From: CAWBVG01 sp963792175
GTDB taxonomy: Bacteria > Acidobacteriota > Vicinamibacteria > Vicinamibacterales > CAVVIG01
NCBI GenBank assembly: GCA_963792175.1
Contig: CAWBVG010000004.1
Span: 27,665-91,664 of the forward strand
DNA length: 64,000 nt
Direction: 5' to 3'
This document shows, piece by piece, positions 9,008 to 20,090 of the stretch. Positions within the stretch are counted from its first letter, which is position 1, and each line of letters opens with the position of its first letter. The translations under genes and the position numbers were made by a program. The notes beneath the pieces are model-generated. The model was not told the DNA's origin, searched no databases, and worked only from the letters and a program-made list of their open reading frames with translations.

Positions 9008-9010
9008 TGA

Positions 9011-12000
9011 TTACTTCTCCGCAACCGGCTGCAGTCCGAGACGCCGAACCACCTCGTTGAAGCGCGGCAGATACGTCGTCAACGCGCGCTGCAGGCGATC
9101 GGTCTCGACCTTCAGCTCGGCTTTCAGATCCTCGAAGATCGGCCCGACATTGCTCGTCGGCCGCCCCTCGCCGGCCTGCACGACGCGGAGCAGCGACGCC
9201 AGCCGGTTGTTGGTGCGGATGGGGAAGTTCAGCGGATCCTGGTTGCTCTGGTTCCGCACCTGGTAGACGTCCTCCTCGACAGCGGTCAGCTCTTTCTGCA
9301 GCAGCTCGGCGATCGCCTTCGCGTCGGCGTTGTTCGCTTTCTCGACGCGCTCGGCGAGGTCTTTCTTGATCCGCCGAATCTGAATGACCGCGTTGTTCGC
9401 TTCATTCACCTTGTCGCGAATCTGCGACGCCAGGTCCCACTGCGCCTGCAGGTCCGCATCGGTGGCGCTGCGGAACGGATGCTTCTTCACCGTGAACGAC
9501 TGCGTCTGCGGCCGGCCGTCGACGGTCAGCCGCGCCTGATACGTGCCCGGCAGCACGGCCGGTCCGGCCTGCGTCGCGCCCCACAGCACCATGCCCTGAA
9601 ACGACGCGACCGGCGTCGACTGCAAGTCCCAGGAGAAGCGCTGGACGCCGGCCGTCATCGCAGGTGGTGGACCGCCGCGTCCGCGTCCGCCGCCTTCTTC
9701 CTCGTCCGCGCCGCCCGTTGCGGCTTCGTTGCCGCCACGCCCCTCCGCCTGCCCTGAGGTTGTGGGGGCAGGCTGACCAGCGCCGGCTGCACCGCGGCCC
9801 TGCTCGGACGGCGCCGCGCTCGCGGCATCCCCTCGACCTCTTCCCCTGCCGGCCGCTGGCAGCGCGCCATCGAACGAGCGCATCACCTGGCCGCGCGCGT
9901 CGAGAATCTCGAGCTTCAGGTTCTGCGCCGGTTTTTTCAGCCAGTACGTGAAGCGCGCCGGGCTGCCGCCGCGAATCGCGTCACCAGGCTTGAACAGATG
10001 CGCGTCGGCCGTGGACGTCACCGACGCGTTGTATTGCCGCAGCGGCGTCACGTCGTCGAGCACGTAGAACGAGCGGCCGTGCGTCGCGATCGCGATGTCC
10101 TGCCCTTCCACCCAGATGTCCGACACCTGGGTGTCCGGCAGGCCGCTCGACAGCGGCTGCCAGTGATCGCCGTCGTCGAGCGACACGTAGAAGCCATGCT
10201 GCGCGCCGGCATAGAGCAGGCCCTTGCGCACCGGATCCTCACGCACCGAGCTGATGTAATCGTTCGCCGCGATCCCGGTCACGATCTTCGTCCACGTCCG
10301 GCCGAAGTCGTGCGTCCGGAAGATGTAGGGTGAGAAATCCTCGAGCAGCGGCTTCTTCACCGACACGTACGCCGAACCGGCGTCGAAGATCGATGCGTCG
10401 ATCTGGCTGACGCGACCGAAGTCCGGCATGTCCCTCGGCGTGACGTTCGTCCAGGTCTTGCCGCCGTCGCGCGTCAACTGGACGATGCCGTCGTCCGATC
10501 CGGACCACAGGATGTTGACGTCGGTCTTTCCCGGCGCCAGCGAGAACACCGTGCCGTAGATTTCGGGACTGTTCATGTCGTGCGTGATCGGTCCGCCCGA
10601 ATCCTGGAACGTCTTCGGATCGTGACGTGTCAGGTCGCCGCTGATCGCGGTCCACGTCTGCCCGTCGTCGGTCGTCTTCCACACCCGCTGCGACGAGGTG
10701 TACAGCACCTTGGGATCGACCGGCGAGAAGATGATCGGGTAGGTCCACTGCCAGCGCTCTTTCACCTGCGCCGAGTTTTCGCCGGAGAAGAAGCGCGGAT
10801 AGGCGCCGACCTCTTTCAGTTCGCCAGTGCGCCGGTTCAGCCGCGTGAGGAACGCGCCGTTGTTGGCGCCGGCGAAGAACACATCCGGATCTTTCGGGTC
10901 CGGCGCGATGTAGCCCGGCTCGCCGCCGCCGGCGTCGTAGGGCGGGACGACGTTGCCGCGGCCGCCGCCGCCACCGCCGCCGCGGCCGAAGGTCGTCGCG
11001 CTCGACACGCAGATCGTCGAGTTGTCCTGCTGGGCGCCGCAGACGTGATACGGCACGTGCCCGGTGGTAATCACGTGGTAGAACTGCGCGGTCGGAAACT
11101 CCTGGCCCGTCCAGTGCCGCTGCGCCGAGGCGATGTCGTACGACACCGCGCCGCCGCCGTCGTTGGCGACCATCACGTGATTCGAGTCGTCCGGATCGAT
11201 CCAGAAGTCGTGGTGATCGCCGTGCGTGCCCTGGCCGATTTGCGTGAGCGTCTTGCCGCCGTCCACCGAGCGGAACGCGCTCGTGTTCAACATGTAGACG
11301 ACGTCCTTGTTGTTCGGATCCGCGAAGGCATGCGTGTAGTAGAAGGCGCGCTGACGGACACTGCGCGCCTCGTTCACCAGCTTCCAGGTCGCGCCGGCAT
11401 CGTCTGAACTGTACAGGCCGCCCTTGTCGTTTTCGATCAGCGCGTAGACGCGATTCGAGTCGGCGCCCGAGATGGCGATCGACATCTTGCCGTAGAGTCC
11501 TTGCGGCAGTCCGCCGGTGCGCGTGATCTCCTTCCAGGTCTCGCCGCCGTCGGTCGATTTGTAAAGACCGCTGCCGGGACCGCCACTCGACATCTGGTAC
11601 TCGACGCGATACGCCTCCCAAAGCGCCGCGAACATCACGCTGGGATTCCGGCGATCGATCGCCACGTCGATGCCGCCGGACTTCGCATCCTTGAACAGCA
11701 CCTTCTTCCAGCTCTTGCCGCCGTCCGTGGACTTGAAGATGCCGCGCTCGTCGCTCTCCTTGCCGTAGAGGCCGAAGTCGGCGACGAACACGATGTCAGG
11801 GTTGGTCGGGTGAATGCGGATCTTCGAGATGGCGTCGGAGTTGCGGAAGCCGACGTGCGTCCAGGTCTTGCCGGCGTCGGTGGACTTGTACACGCCGTCG
11901 CCCGGCATGATGTTGCCGCGGATGCACGATTCGCCCATGCCGATGTACACGACGTCGGGGTTCGAGTCGGACACCGCCACGGCGCCGACCGACGAGCTCT

Positions 12001-12308
12001 TGATCTGGCCGTCCGTGACCGGATTCCAGCTCAGGCCGCCGTCGACCGTCTTCCAGAGGCCGCCGCCGACCGCGCCGAAATAGCCTTCCTTCGGTCGGCC
12101 CTTCACGCCGGCGATCGCGATCGAGCGTCCGCCGCGGAGCGGCCCGATGCTGCGCCACTTGAGCGCGTCCACGATCGCCTTGTCGATGGCGCCGTCGGTC
12201 GATTGGGCGACGACGCGGGTCGCCGGCACGCCGAGTCCCCACCCGGCTGAGTAGCGCGAGCAACGCGATGCACAGCCAGAACGATCGACCGCGAGAAAGG
12301 CCGGGCAT
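9011..12308 (-). CDS. Secreted BNR/sortilin-like beta-propeller protein (one-base frameshift near 12250)
   Basis: About 1,098 residues. After a signal peptide (MPGLSRGRSFWLCIALLALL) the protein begins ALKWRSIGPLRGGRS and continues with many Asp-box repeats of the form S-x-D-x-G-x-T-W (for example STDAGKTWTHVGF, SDDAGATWKLV), the blades of VPS10/sortilin-type and sialidase-type propellers. Residues about 830-890 are a Gly/Arg/Ala-rich low-complexity linker; the end is helical. The signal peptide and mature protein are in different frames, joined by deleting one base near 12250. GGAGGAG six bases before the ATG at 12308 supports that start. Ligand unknown; often annotated as glycosyl hydrolase, but no catalytic residues can be named. 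A paralogue lies at 21977-25418. Confidence 0.75.
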
Positions 12309-12434
12309 GATGCACTCCTCCGAGAAAAACCAGAGTCTAGCACTCACGCCAGTGTCTGACGCGAAGGCCGGTGTGATTTGAAGCGCCGGGTTGTCGGTCT
12401 CTTGATGGAGGTGTGAGAGAATCGGCGCGAATCC

Positions 12435-14835
12435 GTGACAGTTTCGATTGGTGCTCGCCTCGGATCCTATGAGGTCGTGGCCGCCATTGGCGCCGGCGGC
12501 ATGGGCGAAGTCTACCGCGCTCACGACACCAAACTGGATCGCGACGTCGCTCTGAAAATACTCCCGCCCGGCGCGCTGTCCGACGAAACCGCGCGTGCGC
12601 GTCTCGTCAAGGAAGCCCAACTCGCGGCCTCGCTCAACCATGCGGCGGTGTGCACGATTTACGACGTTGGCGACAGCGACGGGCGCGTCTACGTCGCGAT
12701 GGAGCTGATCGCGGGCCGCCGGCTGTCTGACGTCATTCCCAAAGGCGGATTGCCGCTCGACGAAGTTCTGCGCTACGCGCTCGACATCGCGGACGCGCTC
12801 GCACATGCGCACGATCGTGGAATCGTGCACCGGGACCTGAAGGGCGCCAATGTGCTGGTCACGCCCGAGGGTCACGCCAAGGTCCTCGATTTCGGACTGG
12901 CGATGCGGCTGCCGAAAGCGGTCGAGGACGCGACTCGTTCCGTCGAAACACTGGACAGCAGAGACGTCGTTGCTGGCACGTTGGTTTACATGTCGCCGGA
13001 AGCGTTGCGCGGCGAGATGGCGGATGCGCGGACCGACATCTGGTCTTACGGTGTGCTGCTCTATGAAATGGTGTCAGGGCTGCGGCCGTTCGACGGCTCG
13101 AGCGGTGTCGATGTCACATCGGCGATCGTGCGGGACCGGCCGCCGCGGCTAGCCGCGTCGGTACCGGCCGGCCTGGCGGCGATCGTTGATCAGTGCCTGC
13201 AAAAGGATCGAGGACGACGGTACGCCAATGGCGGCGAGCTCCGCGCCGCCATCGCGGCGGTACGAGCCAGTGCGGACGCGGCGGTTCGATCGAGCGGCCG
13301 AGGTTGGTGGTGGGGTGTGGCTGCTGCTCTCGCGGCTGCGGCCGTCGTCGCGGTGGTCATGGCGCGTGGCGGCCTGCAGCGCCCGTTCCCGGCCGCGAGC
13401 GTGGGCGGCCGTGTCGAGTCGCTGGCGGTGCTTCCGCTCGAGGACCTTTCCGGCAATCCGGCTGACGAGTTACCTCGCGGATGGTCTGACCGAAGAGCTG
13501 ATCGATCGTTTGTCCAGGATCAAAGGCCTGACGGTGACGTCGCGAACCAGCGTCATGGCGTTCAAGCGGTCCCGGAAGTCGGTCGCTGAGATCGCCAGAC
13601 AGTTGGGCGTTCAGGCGGTCGTCGAAGGCACGATCGCTCGATCCGGCGATCGGATGCGCGTCACGGCTCGGTTGGTTGACGCGGCAACTGATCGAAGCCT
13701 GTGGAGCGAGCGCTACGATCGCGCCGCGGCAGACATCCTCACGATCCAGGCCGAGGTCGCCGCTTCGGTCGGCGAGGCGATTCGGATCAACATCACGCCA
13801 CAGGAACGGAGACGGCTGTCGGCCCAGGCATCCACGAACTCGCAGGCCTACGACCTGTATCTTCGAGGCCGGTTTCACGAAGGCCGCGAGAGCCCCGAAG
13901 AGATTCGCCAGACGATTGACTACTTCGAACGGGCGGTCGAGGCCGATCCAGGGTTCGCGGCGGCTCACGCGGAACTTGCCCGCGCGTATGGACAACACCT
14001 GTTTTACGTCAGCCGCGACGAGCCGTCGCTGCAGGAGCGGGCGTTCGTCGAAGTGCAGCGAGCGCTTGCGATCGATCCGGATCTCGACGCCGCGCATCTT
14101 GCCCAGGGCCTCTTGCTCTGGCAGTCGTGGAATCAATTCCCGCATGAACGCGCGATTGCCGAGTACCGACGTACGCTGGCTCTCAATCCGAATTCCGATG
14201 AGGCACATCATCAACTCGGCCTCGTCTACCTGCACATCGGTCTGCTCGACGATGCGATGCGTGAGGTGCACGAAGCGATGCGCCTGAATCCAGCCAACAC
14301 GCTCGCCCATTTCCGCGAGGGGGTTGTGTTTCTGTACCAGGGCCGCTATGACGACGCGTTGAATGTCTTTCGGCAAACGCCGGACGGATTTCAGCCTCCG
14401 CTCCTTGCATTTCAGTCAGCCGACGCCTTGTTTCATCTTGGGAGGAAGGACGACGCCCGAGCGACGCTTGACGCCTACATTCGAACGCATCCTGAAGACA
14501 CCGGCGGCATGAACAACGCGATGCTTGCGGTCCTCGCGGCCGATCGCCGTGACCTCTCACTGATGTCGAGCTTGATCAGCAAGGCGCAGGAAAAAGGAAA
14601 AGGCTTCGGCCACTTTCATCACACCGCCTTCACGATCGCACGCGCCTACGCGCTCGCCGGCCAGGCGCCAGAGGCCGTGAGATGGCTGGAGCAGACCGCC
14701 GCCGACGGCTATCCCTGCTACCCGGTATTTGCCCAGGACTCGGCGCTCGACCCGATCCGACGCGACGCCGCGTTCCAGCAGTTTCTGAGTGTTCAGCGAA
14801 CGCGATGGGAAGCGTCGAAGCAACTGGCGCCCTGA
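12435..14835 (+). CDS. Membrane-anchored Ser/Thr protein kinase with FlgO/TolB-like and TPR domains (one-base frameshift near 13469)
   Basis: Kinase domain, residues 11-270: glycine loop GAGGMGEVYRA, Lys41, HRDLKGANV with Asp134, DFG at 152-154 and SPE at 187-189, so all catalytic residues are present. One transmembrane helix follows at 291-310. The outside part begins SLAVLPLEDLSGNPADE and, after removing one T at about 13469, continues YLADGLTEELIDRLS with the CadC/TolB-like region and tetratricopeptide repeats to the end. This kinase-TM-TPR layout is common in Acidobacteriota and suggests a sensor that phosphorylates cytoplasmic proteins. GTG start at 12435. It is divergent from the BNR gene, and the ABC genes follow after 55 bases. 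Confidence 0.8.
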
Positions 14836-14890
14836 CGCACGTGCCACATGCCGCGAACGTCGCGTCATCGGACGATGTCAGGCGGCAGGC

Positions 14891-15804
14891 GTGACGGTGC
14901 CGGCTGACGGGCCTGCCATTGCCATCCGCGACCTCGCCAAGTCGTACGGCCAGGTGCACGCGGTTCGGGGCGTCACCTTCGACGTGCAGCGCGGCGAGAT
15001 CTTCGGGTTCCTCGGACTGAACGGCGCCGGCAAGACGACGACGATCCGGATCCTGCTGGATCTGTTGCGCCCGAGCCGCGGCCAGGCGCAGCTGTTCGGG
15101 TTCGACTGCCAGCGGCAAAGCCGGCTGGCGCGCGCCACGGTCGGCTACATGCCGGGCGAACTCGGTTTCTACTCGGACATGACCGGCCTCGAGGTGCTGG
15201 ACCTCATGGCCCGCTTGAGCGGCGGTGGGGATGATCCACGCTCCGGCTGCAGCTCGCGGATCGACTCGAGCTGGCGCGAGCGGATCTCCGGCGGCCGCTT
15301 CGCGCCTACAGCACCGGGATGAAGCGCAAGCTTGGACTCATTCAGGCGCTGCAGGCGGATCCGCCGCTGCTGATCCTCGACGAGCCGACCGAGGGGCTCG
15401 ATCCGCTGGTTCAGCGCGCGCTCCACCAGCTGTTGCTCGAGTTGCGCGGACGCGGTCGAACCGTGTTCATGTCGTCGCATGTCCTCTCAGAGGTCGAGCG
15501 GCTCTGCGATCGCATTGGCGTGATTCGCGATGGCGAAATGGTGTTGCTGTCGACCGTCGAGGAGGCCCGACGCCGGAGCGGACGGACCGTGCGGATTCAG
15601 TTCAGCCAGCCGGTCGAGCCGATGGCGCTGGCTGCCGGGATGTCGCTCGTCGGCCGGACGCCGGATGGCTGGAGCGTCAAGGTCGAGCACGAGATTGGAC
15701 CGCTGCTGGCGGTTCTCGCGGATCTGCCGGTCAGGGATCTCGAGATCGTCGAGCCGTCGCTTGAAGACGTGCTCCGCAGCTTCTATCGGGTGGACGCGTC
15801 GTGA
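14891..15804 (+). CDS. ABC transporter ATP-binding protein (one-base frameshift near 15236)
   Basis: About 304 residues of the DrrA/NatA type. Walker A GLNGAGKTT at 42-50; after restoring one base near 15236 the frame gives a helical segment ending AYSTGMKRKLGL (signature, a variant of LSGGQ), then LLILDEPTEGLDPL (Walker B and D-loop) and SSHVLSEVERLCDR (H-loop). The C-terminal extension of about 90 residues is usual for this subfamily. The GTG at 14891 is the likely start, with a second GTG two codons later. With the permease directly downstream it forms an ABC-2 exporter; the substrate is unknown. Confidence 0.8.
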
Positions 15805-15822
15805 CCGGCGTCGATCACCCTC

Positions 15823-16605
15823 GTGCGGTACTCGCTGCGCCGGTGGCGCGGTTTCCTGGCCGCGACGACGCTCGTCCTCGTCGCTTTTCAGTTCTTCATG
15901 ATTCTCGCGGCGCGAAGCCTGGAGCTGTCGGGACGGTTCCAGCTGCTCGAAGCCGTGCTGCCGGCGTTCATGACGCAGGCCAGCAACATGATCGCGGCGT
16001 CGTTCACCGGCTTTGTGCTGTTCGGCTACTCGCATCCGCTCGTCCAGCTCTTTCTGATCGCGACCGCGATCGGTCTCGGGTCGGAACCCACGGCCGAGAT
16101 CGACACGAAGTTCGTTGATCTGATGATGTCGCGTCCGCTGCCGCGCACGGTGCCCATCAATCGCACGCTCGTCATGCTGCTTGTCGCGACCATCGGCGCG
16201 ATGGTCTGCATGCTGGCGGCGACGTGGAGCGGGCTCCGACTGTTTGCGCCGGCGTCCGCGCGCCAGCCGAGTGCAGGCGTGGTCGTCTCTCTGGCGGTCA
16301 ACCTGGCCTGCCTCGTGCTGGCCTGGGGCGGCCTGACGGTGGCGCTTGCGTCCGTGTCGCGACGCCGGTCGACGGTCGCCGCGACAGCCGGGCTGCTGGC
16401 GTTCGCGATGTCCGTGCTCGACTACGTCGCCCGCTTCTGGGATTCCGTCGCGCCACTCGCGCGCGTGTCGCCGTTTCATTATTTCGATCCATTCGAAATA
16501 ATGGGCGGCCAGCCGCTCGCGATGTCGAATGTCGTGACGCTGCTCGGCGTCTTCGTCGCCGGCGCGGTGATTGCCAACATCGCCTACGCGCGCCGCGATT
16601 TGTAA
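15823..16605 (+). CDS. ABC-2 type transporter permease
   Basis: A 260-residue membrane protein with six predicted helices (for example FLAATTLVLVAFQFFMILAA and VVVSLAVNLACLVLAWGGL), partner of the ATPase that ends 18 bases earlier. EIDTKFVDLMMSRPLPRT is the cytoplasmic loop that usually contacts the ATPase. The GTG at 15823 gives a short N-terminus; removing one G from the GG at about 15807 would instead start the gene at the GTG overlapping the previous stop (15801), a more typical coupled start. I keep the unshifted start. Confidence 0.72.
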   Translation: MRYSLRRWRGFLAATTLVLVAFQFFMILAARSLELSGRFQLLEAVLPAFMTQASNMIAASFTGFVLFGYSHPLVQLFLIATAIGLGSEPTAEIDTKFVDLMMSRPLPRTVPINRTLVMLLVATIGAMVCMLAATWSGLRLFAPASARQPSAGVVVSLAVNLACLVLAWGGLTVALASVSRRRSTVAATAGLLAFAMSVLDYVARFWDSVAPLARVSPFHYFDPFEIMGGQPLAMSNVVTLLGVFVAGAVIANIAYARRDL

Positions 16606-16619
16606 GCCCACACGCACCG

Positions 16620-16940
16620 GAGAAGCGTGCTCGAGCGCGAGCACGCGCGACAAATCTGGCCACAGAGGCACAGAGACACGGAGCTGACGATTCGACGGGA
16701 TGGCCGGCGACGCCGGCCATCGCTGGCGACCGAAACGATCCGCGGAAATGAGTCGACCGGAAGCGCTCAGAGCGACTCATTTCCGCGGATCGTTTCGGTC
16801 CCAGTGGCCGCATCGCGGCGCCCGTCGAATCGGTGGTCTTCCCTGTGCGTGCTCGCCTGATTCCTTCGCTGCTTGGCCCGCCGAAGCGCGACGCGCGAAG
16901 GCGGCTGACTCTGTGACTCTGTGTCTGCCGTGTGGTCCGA
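16620..16940. repeat. Nested inverted-repeat element in a 372-base gene-free gap
   Basis: The innermost stem is a perfect 28-base inverted repeat (16728-16755 and 16773-16800, loop of 17). Outside it, CGATTCGACGGG at 16688-16699 pairs with CCCGTCGAATCG at 16821-16832. Outermost, CACAGAG-type words at 16658-16683 face CTCTGTG-type words at 16908-16938. A TTCGCT...CCGCCGAAGC...GAAGGCGG segment lies between the right arms. No reading frame of note. Whether it is a structured RNA, a terminator or a miniature mobile element is open; no transposase is nearby. Confidence 0.8.
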
Positions 16941-16977
16941 ATTATGTCGCGACCGCGGTCGCGCTAGAACTCGCGCC

Positions 16978-18741
16978 ATGTATGTGAAGGTGACCGTCGC
17001 GTTTGCGTGCGCGCTGGTGCTGGCTGGTTCCGGTGTGTTCGTCACCCGCGCGCAGAGTCCTGGCCGCCTGCGGTTTGCGATCTCGTTTCCCGCCGCCCGC
17101 AGCGCCCAGCCGCTCGACGGCCGTGTCCTGCTGTTCATCTCTGACGACGGCAAGACGGAGCCGCGGTTTCAGAGCGACCAGTACCGCGCCAACAGCACGC
17201 GGCCGATTTTCGGCGTCGACGTCGATGGTCTCAAACCCGGCCAGGACGTCGTCATCGACGAGCGGGTCTGGGGCTGGCCGGTCCGGAGCCTGACGGACAT
17301 TCCCGCCGGCGACTACTACGTGCAGGCGTTGTTGAACCGCTACGAAACGTTCCACCGCGGCGACGGCCACACCATCAAGATGCCGATGGACCAGGGCGAG
17401 GGACAGCGCTGGGACCGGAAGCCGGGCAACTTCTACAGCACGCCGGTCAAGATGCGCGTCGATTCTGCCGCGGGCGCGGAGATCAGGATCTCCCTGGACC
17501 AGGAAATTCCACCAATCGCGCCACCGAAAGACACCGCGCAGGTGAAGTACCTCCGCGTCCAGAACGATCGTCTCTCGAAGTTCTGGGGCCGGCCGATGCA
17601 TCTCGGTGCGATCGTGACGCTGCCCAAGGACTGGGCGCTGCATCCCAACGCCCACTATCCGGTGCTCGTGCACCATGGGCACTTCCCGGCGGGCGCCGAA
17701 AGCGACGGCTGGCGCGAATCGCCTCCGGATGCCAGGGCGACAGACGCGCAGCGGCAGACGCAGGCAGCCGCCTACCAGTTCTACAAGGACTGGAACGGCG
17801 CCAACTTCCCGCGCATGATTCACGTCCTCATTCAGCACCCGACGCCGTACTTCGACGACTCCTACGCCGTGAACTCCGCGAACCACGGCCCCTACGGCGA
17901 TGCGATCACCAAAGATCTGCTGCCGATGATCGAGCAGCAGTTCCGCGGCATCGGTCAGGGATGGGCCCGCGTCATGACGGGTGGATCGACCGGGGGCTGG
18001 GAAGCGTTCGGCGTGCAGGTGTTCTATCCGGACGATTACAACGGCGCCTGGGCGCTCTGTCCCGATCCGGTCGACTTCCGCTCCTACCGTTCGGTGAACA
18101 TCTACGACGAAAAGAACGCCTACTACTACTACGAAGACAACCCGTTCAAGCGGACGCCGAAGCCGGGCTTTCGCGACTTCCGCGATCATCTGTACTCGAC
18201 GTTCGAGGAGCGCAATCTGGTGGAGCTCGTGCTCGGGACCCACGGCCGTTCGGCGGGGCAGCACGACGCGTGGGCCTCGGTCTTCGGTCCGGTTGGCGAG
18301 GACGGCTATTACAAGCCGCTGTACGACAAGCTCACCGGCGCGATCGATCGCGAGGTCGCGATCTACTGGCGCGATCACTACGACCTGCGCTACATCCTGC
18401 AGCGCGACTGGGCGACGCTCGGGCCGAAGCTGCGCGGCAAGATTCACATCACGAGCGGGACGATGGACAACGGCTATCTGAACAACGCCGTGTATCAGAT
18501 GGAGGAGTTCCTCGGCCGGGCGACGCCGTCGTCAGAGGCCGAAATCGTCTACGGCGAGCGGCGCGAGCACTGCTTCACGGGCGACACGGAGCATCCGAAC
18601 AACGTCGGCAACCGCACGGTGCATCAGCGATATATGCCGGCGATGGCGCAGTGGATCAAGAAGACGGCGCCGGCGGGCGCGGACGTCAGGAGCTGGGTGT
18701 ATGACTCGGGACTGGGATTAGGGATTGGGATCAGGGATTAG
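16978..18741 (+). CDS. Secreted esterase-like alpha/beta-hydrolase of unknown substrate
   Basis: A 587-residue exported protein. The ATG at 16978 starts a signal peptide (VKVTVAFACALVLAGSGVFV) ending near RAQS. The N-terminal third is an Ig-like beta domain; the rest resembles the putative esterase/enterobactin-esterase fold with the nucleophile elbow MTGGSTGGWEAF, Ser337, and a later HCFTGDTEHPNN region that may supply the acid and histidine. The last ten residues (DSGLGLGIGIRD) are read through a repeat array and are probably not ancestral. A TAGAAC hexamer seven bases before the ATG suggests a leaderless message. It lies just upstream of glpT on the same strand. Confidence 0.68.
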   Translation: MYVKVTVAFACALVLAGSGVFVTRAQSPGRLRFAISFPAARSAQPLDGRVLLFISDDGKTEPRFQSDQYRANSTRPIFGVDVDGLKPGQDVVIDERVWGWPVRSLTDIPAGDYYVQALLNRYETFHRGDGHTIKMPMDQGEGQRWDRKPGNFYSTPVKMRVDSAAGAEIRISLDQEIPPIAPPKDTAQVKYLRVQNDRLSKFWGRPMHLGAIVTLPKDWALHPNAHYPVLVHHGHFPAGAESDGWRESPPDARATDAQRQTQAAAYQFYKDWNGANFPRMIHVLIQHPTPYFDDSYAVNSANHGPYGDAITKDLLPMIEQQFRGIGQGWARVMTGGSTGGWEAFGVQVFYPDDYNGAWALCPDPVDFRSYRSVNIYDEKNAYYYYEDNPFKRTPKPGFRDFRDHLYSTFEERNLVELVLGTHGRSAGQHDAWASVFGPVGEDGYYKPLYDKLTGAIDREVAIYWRDHYDLRYILQRDWATLGPKLRGKIHITSGTMDNGYLNNAVYQMEEFLGRATPSSEAEIVYGERREHCFTGDTEHPNNVGNRTVHQRYMPAMAQWIKKTAPAGADVRSWVYDSGLGLGIGIRD

Positions 18742-18747
18742 GGATTA
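18706..18747. repeat. Word array (GGGATTA, period 7)
   Basis: Five units of GGGATTA and variants (GGGACT, GGGATTG, GGGATCA) run across the end of the esterase gene and up to the GTG of glpT. No opposed array is present here, unlike most other sites. It supplies the final codons of the upstream gene. Confidence 0.8.
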
Positions 18748-18749
18748 GC

Positions 18750-20090
18750 GTGATAGACGCCGTATCGACCGCGGGCTCGTCGGGGATTGCGCTCTCGACT
18801 GTCGACCGCGAGTACCGGCGGAATCGCCGGAGCGTGTTTGCCGGCATCTTCGCCGGCTATGCCGCGTATTATCTCGTCCGCAACAACCTCGCGCTCGCGA
18901 TTCCCGACATCCTGGCGGCGCATCCTGAGTACTCGAAGGCGGACCTCGGGTGGGCGCTGACGGGATCGTCGATCGCCTACGGCGTCTCGAAATTCCTGAT
19001 GGGATCGGTGTCCGACCGATCGAATCCCAAGTACTTCCTGCCGCTCGGATTGCTGCTCTCGTGCGCGCTGATGACCGTGTCCGGTGTGTTCAAGGCGATC
19101 TACGCCATGCTGGCGCTCGTCATCGTCATTCAGATCGCCAATGGCTGGGTCCAGGGCATGGGGTGGCCTCCGTGCGGCAAGACCATGGTGCATTGGTTCA
19201 GCACCAAGGAGCGCGGCCTCGTCGTGTCGGTCTGGAACGTCGCGCACAACGTCGGCGGTGGCCTGGTCGCGAGCTTCGCGCTCTTCGGCGTGACGCTGTT
19301 CGGCGACTGGGGCGCGAAGTTCTACTTCAACGCGGCGATTGCCGCCGCGGTGGCCGTCGCCGCGTTCTTCCTGCTGCGCGACACGCCGCAGTCACTCGGC
19401 TTGCCGGCGGTCGAGGAATACAAGAACGACTACCCGCCGCACTACAACGCCGCGAGCGAGCGCACCTTCACGTATCGGGAAATCTTCGTCGAGCACGTCC
19501 TCAACAACCGCTACCTCTGGGCGATCGCGGTCGCGAACGCGTTCGTCTATTTCGTGCGCTATGGCGTCGAGAACTGGATTCCGACCTATCTGCAGACCGC
19601 GAAAGGATTCTCGTTCAAGCAATCGAGCATCGGCTGGGCGCTCTACGAGTACGCCGCGATTCCGGGCACGATCGCGTGCGGCTGGATGTCGGACACGGTC
19701 TTCAAGGGACGCCGCGCCCCGGCCACCATCCTCTTCATGGGCCTGACGCTCGTCGCGGTCGTCGTCTACGGCCTGAATCGCAGCGGACCGCTGTGGATCG
19801 ATTACGCGGCCCTCATCGCGATCGGGTTCCTCATCTACGGCCCGATCATGATCATCGGCCTGCACGCGCTCGACCTGGTGCCGAAGAAGGCCGCCGGCAC
19901 GGCGGCCGGTTTCACCGGGTTCTTCGGCTACGTGTTCGGCTCGGCCATCGCCGGCACCGGCGTCGGCTGGATCGCGGATCGCTGGGGCTGGGACGGCGTG
20001 TTCGTGACGATGGTCGTCTGCTGCGTCCTGACGATCGGATTCAGTGCGATGACGCTGGGCCACCGGGCGGAGAGCGCCGGACGACATTAG
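18750..20090 (+). CDS. glpT: Glycerol-3-phosphate/organophosphate:phosphate antiporter
   Basis: A 446-residue transporter with twelve membrane helices, very close to GlpT. FAGYAAYYLVRNNLALA, SIAYGVSKFLMGSVSDRSNP, WVQGMGWPPCGKTMVHWFS, ERGLVVSVWNVAHNVGGG and PKKAAGTAAGFTGFFGYVFGS line up with the E. coli protein over the full length. It imports glycerol-3-phosphate in exchange for inorganic phosphate across the inner membrane. Start is the GTG at 18750, nine bases after the esterase stop. The stop overlaps the end of the convergent TMEM175 gene by four bases. No glpQ or glpD neighbour is present, so substrate identity within the UhpT/GlpT family is by sequence only. Confidence 0.9.
   Translation: MIDAVSTAGSSGIALSTVDREYRRNRRSVFAGIFAGYAAYYLVRNNLALAIPDILAAHPEYSKADLGWALTGSSIAYGVSKFLMGSVSDRSNPKYFLPLGLLLSCALMTVSGVFKAIYAMLALVIVIQIANGWVQGMGWPPCGKTMVHWFSTKERGLVVSVWNVAHNVGGGLVASFALFGVTLFGDWGAKFYFNAAIAAAVAVAAFFLLRDTPQSLGLPAVEEYKNDYPPHYNAASERTFTYREIFVEHVLNNRYLWAIAVANAFVYFVRYGVENWIPTYLQTAKGFSFKQSSIGWALYEYAAIPGTIACGWMSDTVFKGRRAPATILFMGLTLVAVVVYGLNRSGPLWIDYAALIAIGFLIYGPIMIIGLHALDLVPKKAAGTAAGFTGFFGYVFGSAIAGTGVGWIADRWGWDGVFVTMVVCCVLTIGFSAMTLGHRAESAGRH

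Noticed and set aside
12435..14835. Programmed ribosomal frameshifting in the kinase-TPR gene
   Set aside because: No slippery heptamer or downstream structure at 13469, and identical one-base breaks occur in many unrelated genes, pointing to sequence error.
16728..16800. Terminal inverted repeats of an insertion sequence
   Set aside because: The arms are separated by 17 bases with no gene between and no target duplication seen; better described as a stem-loop.
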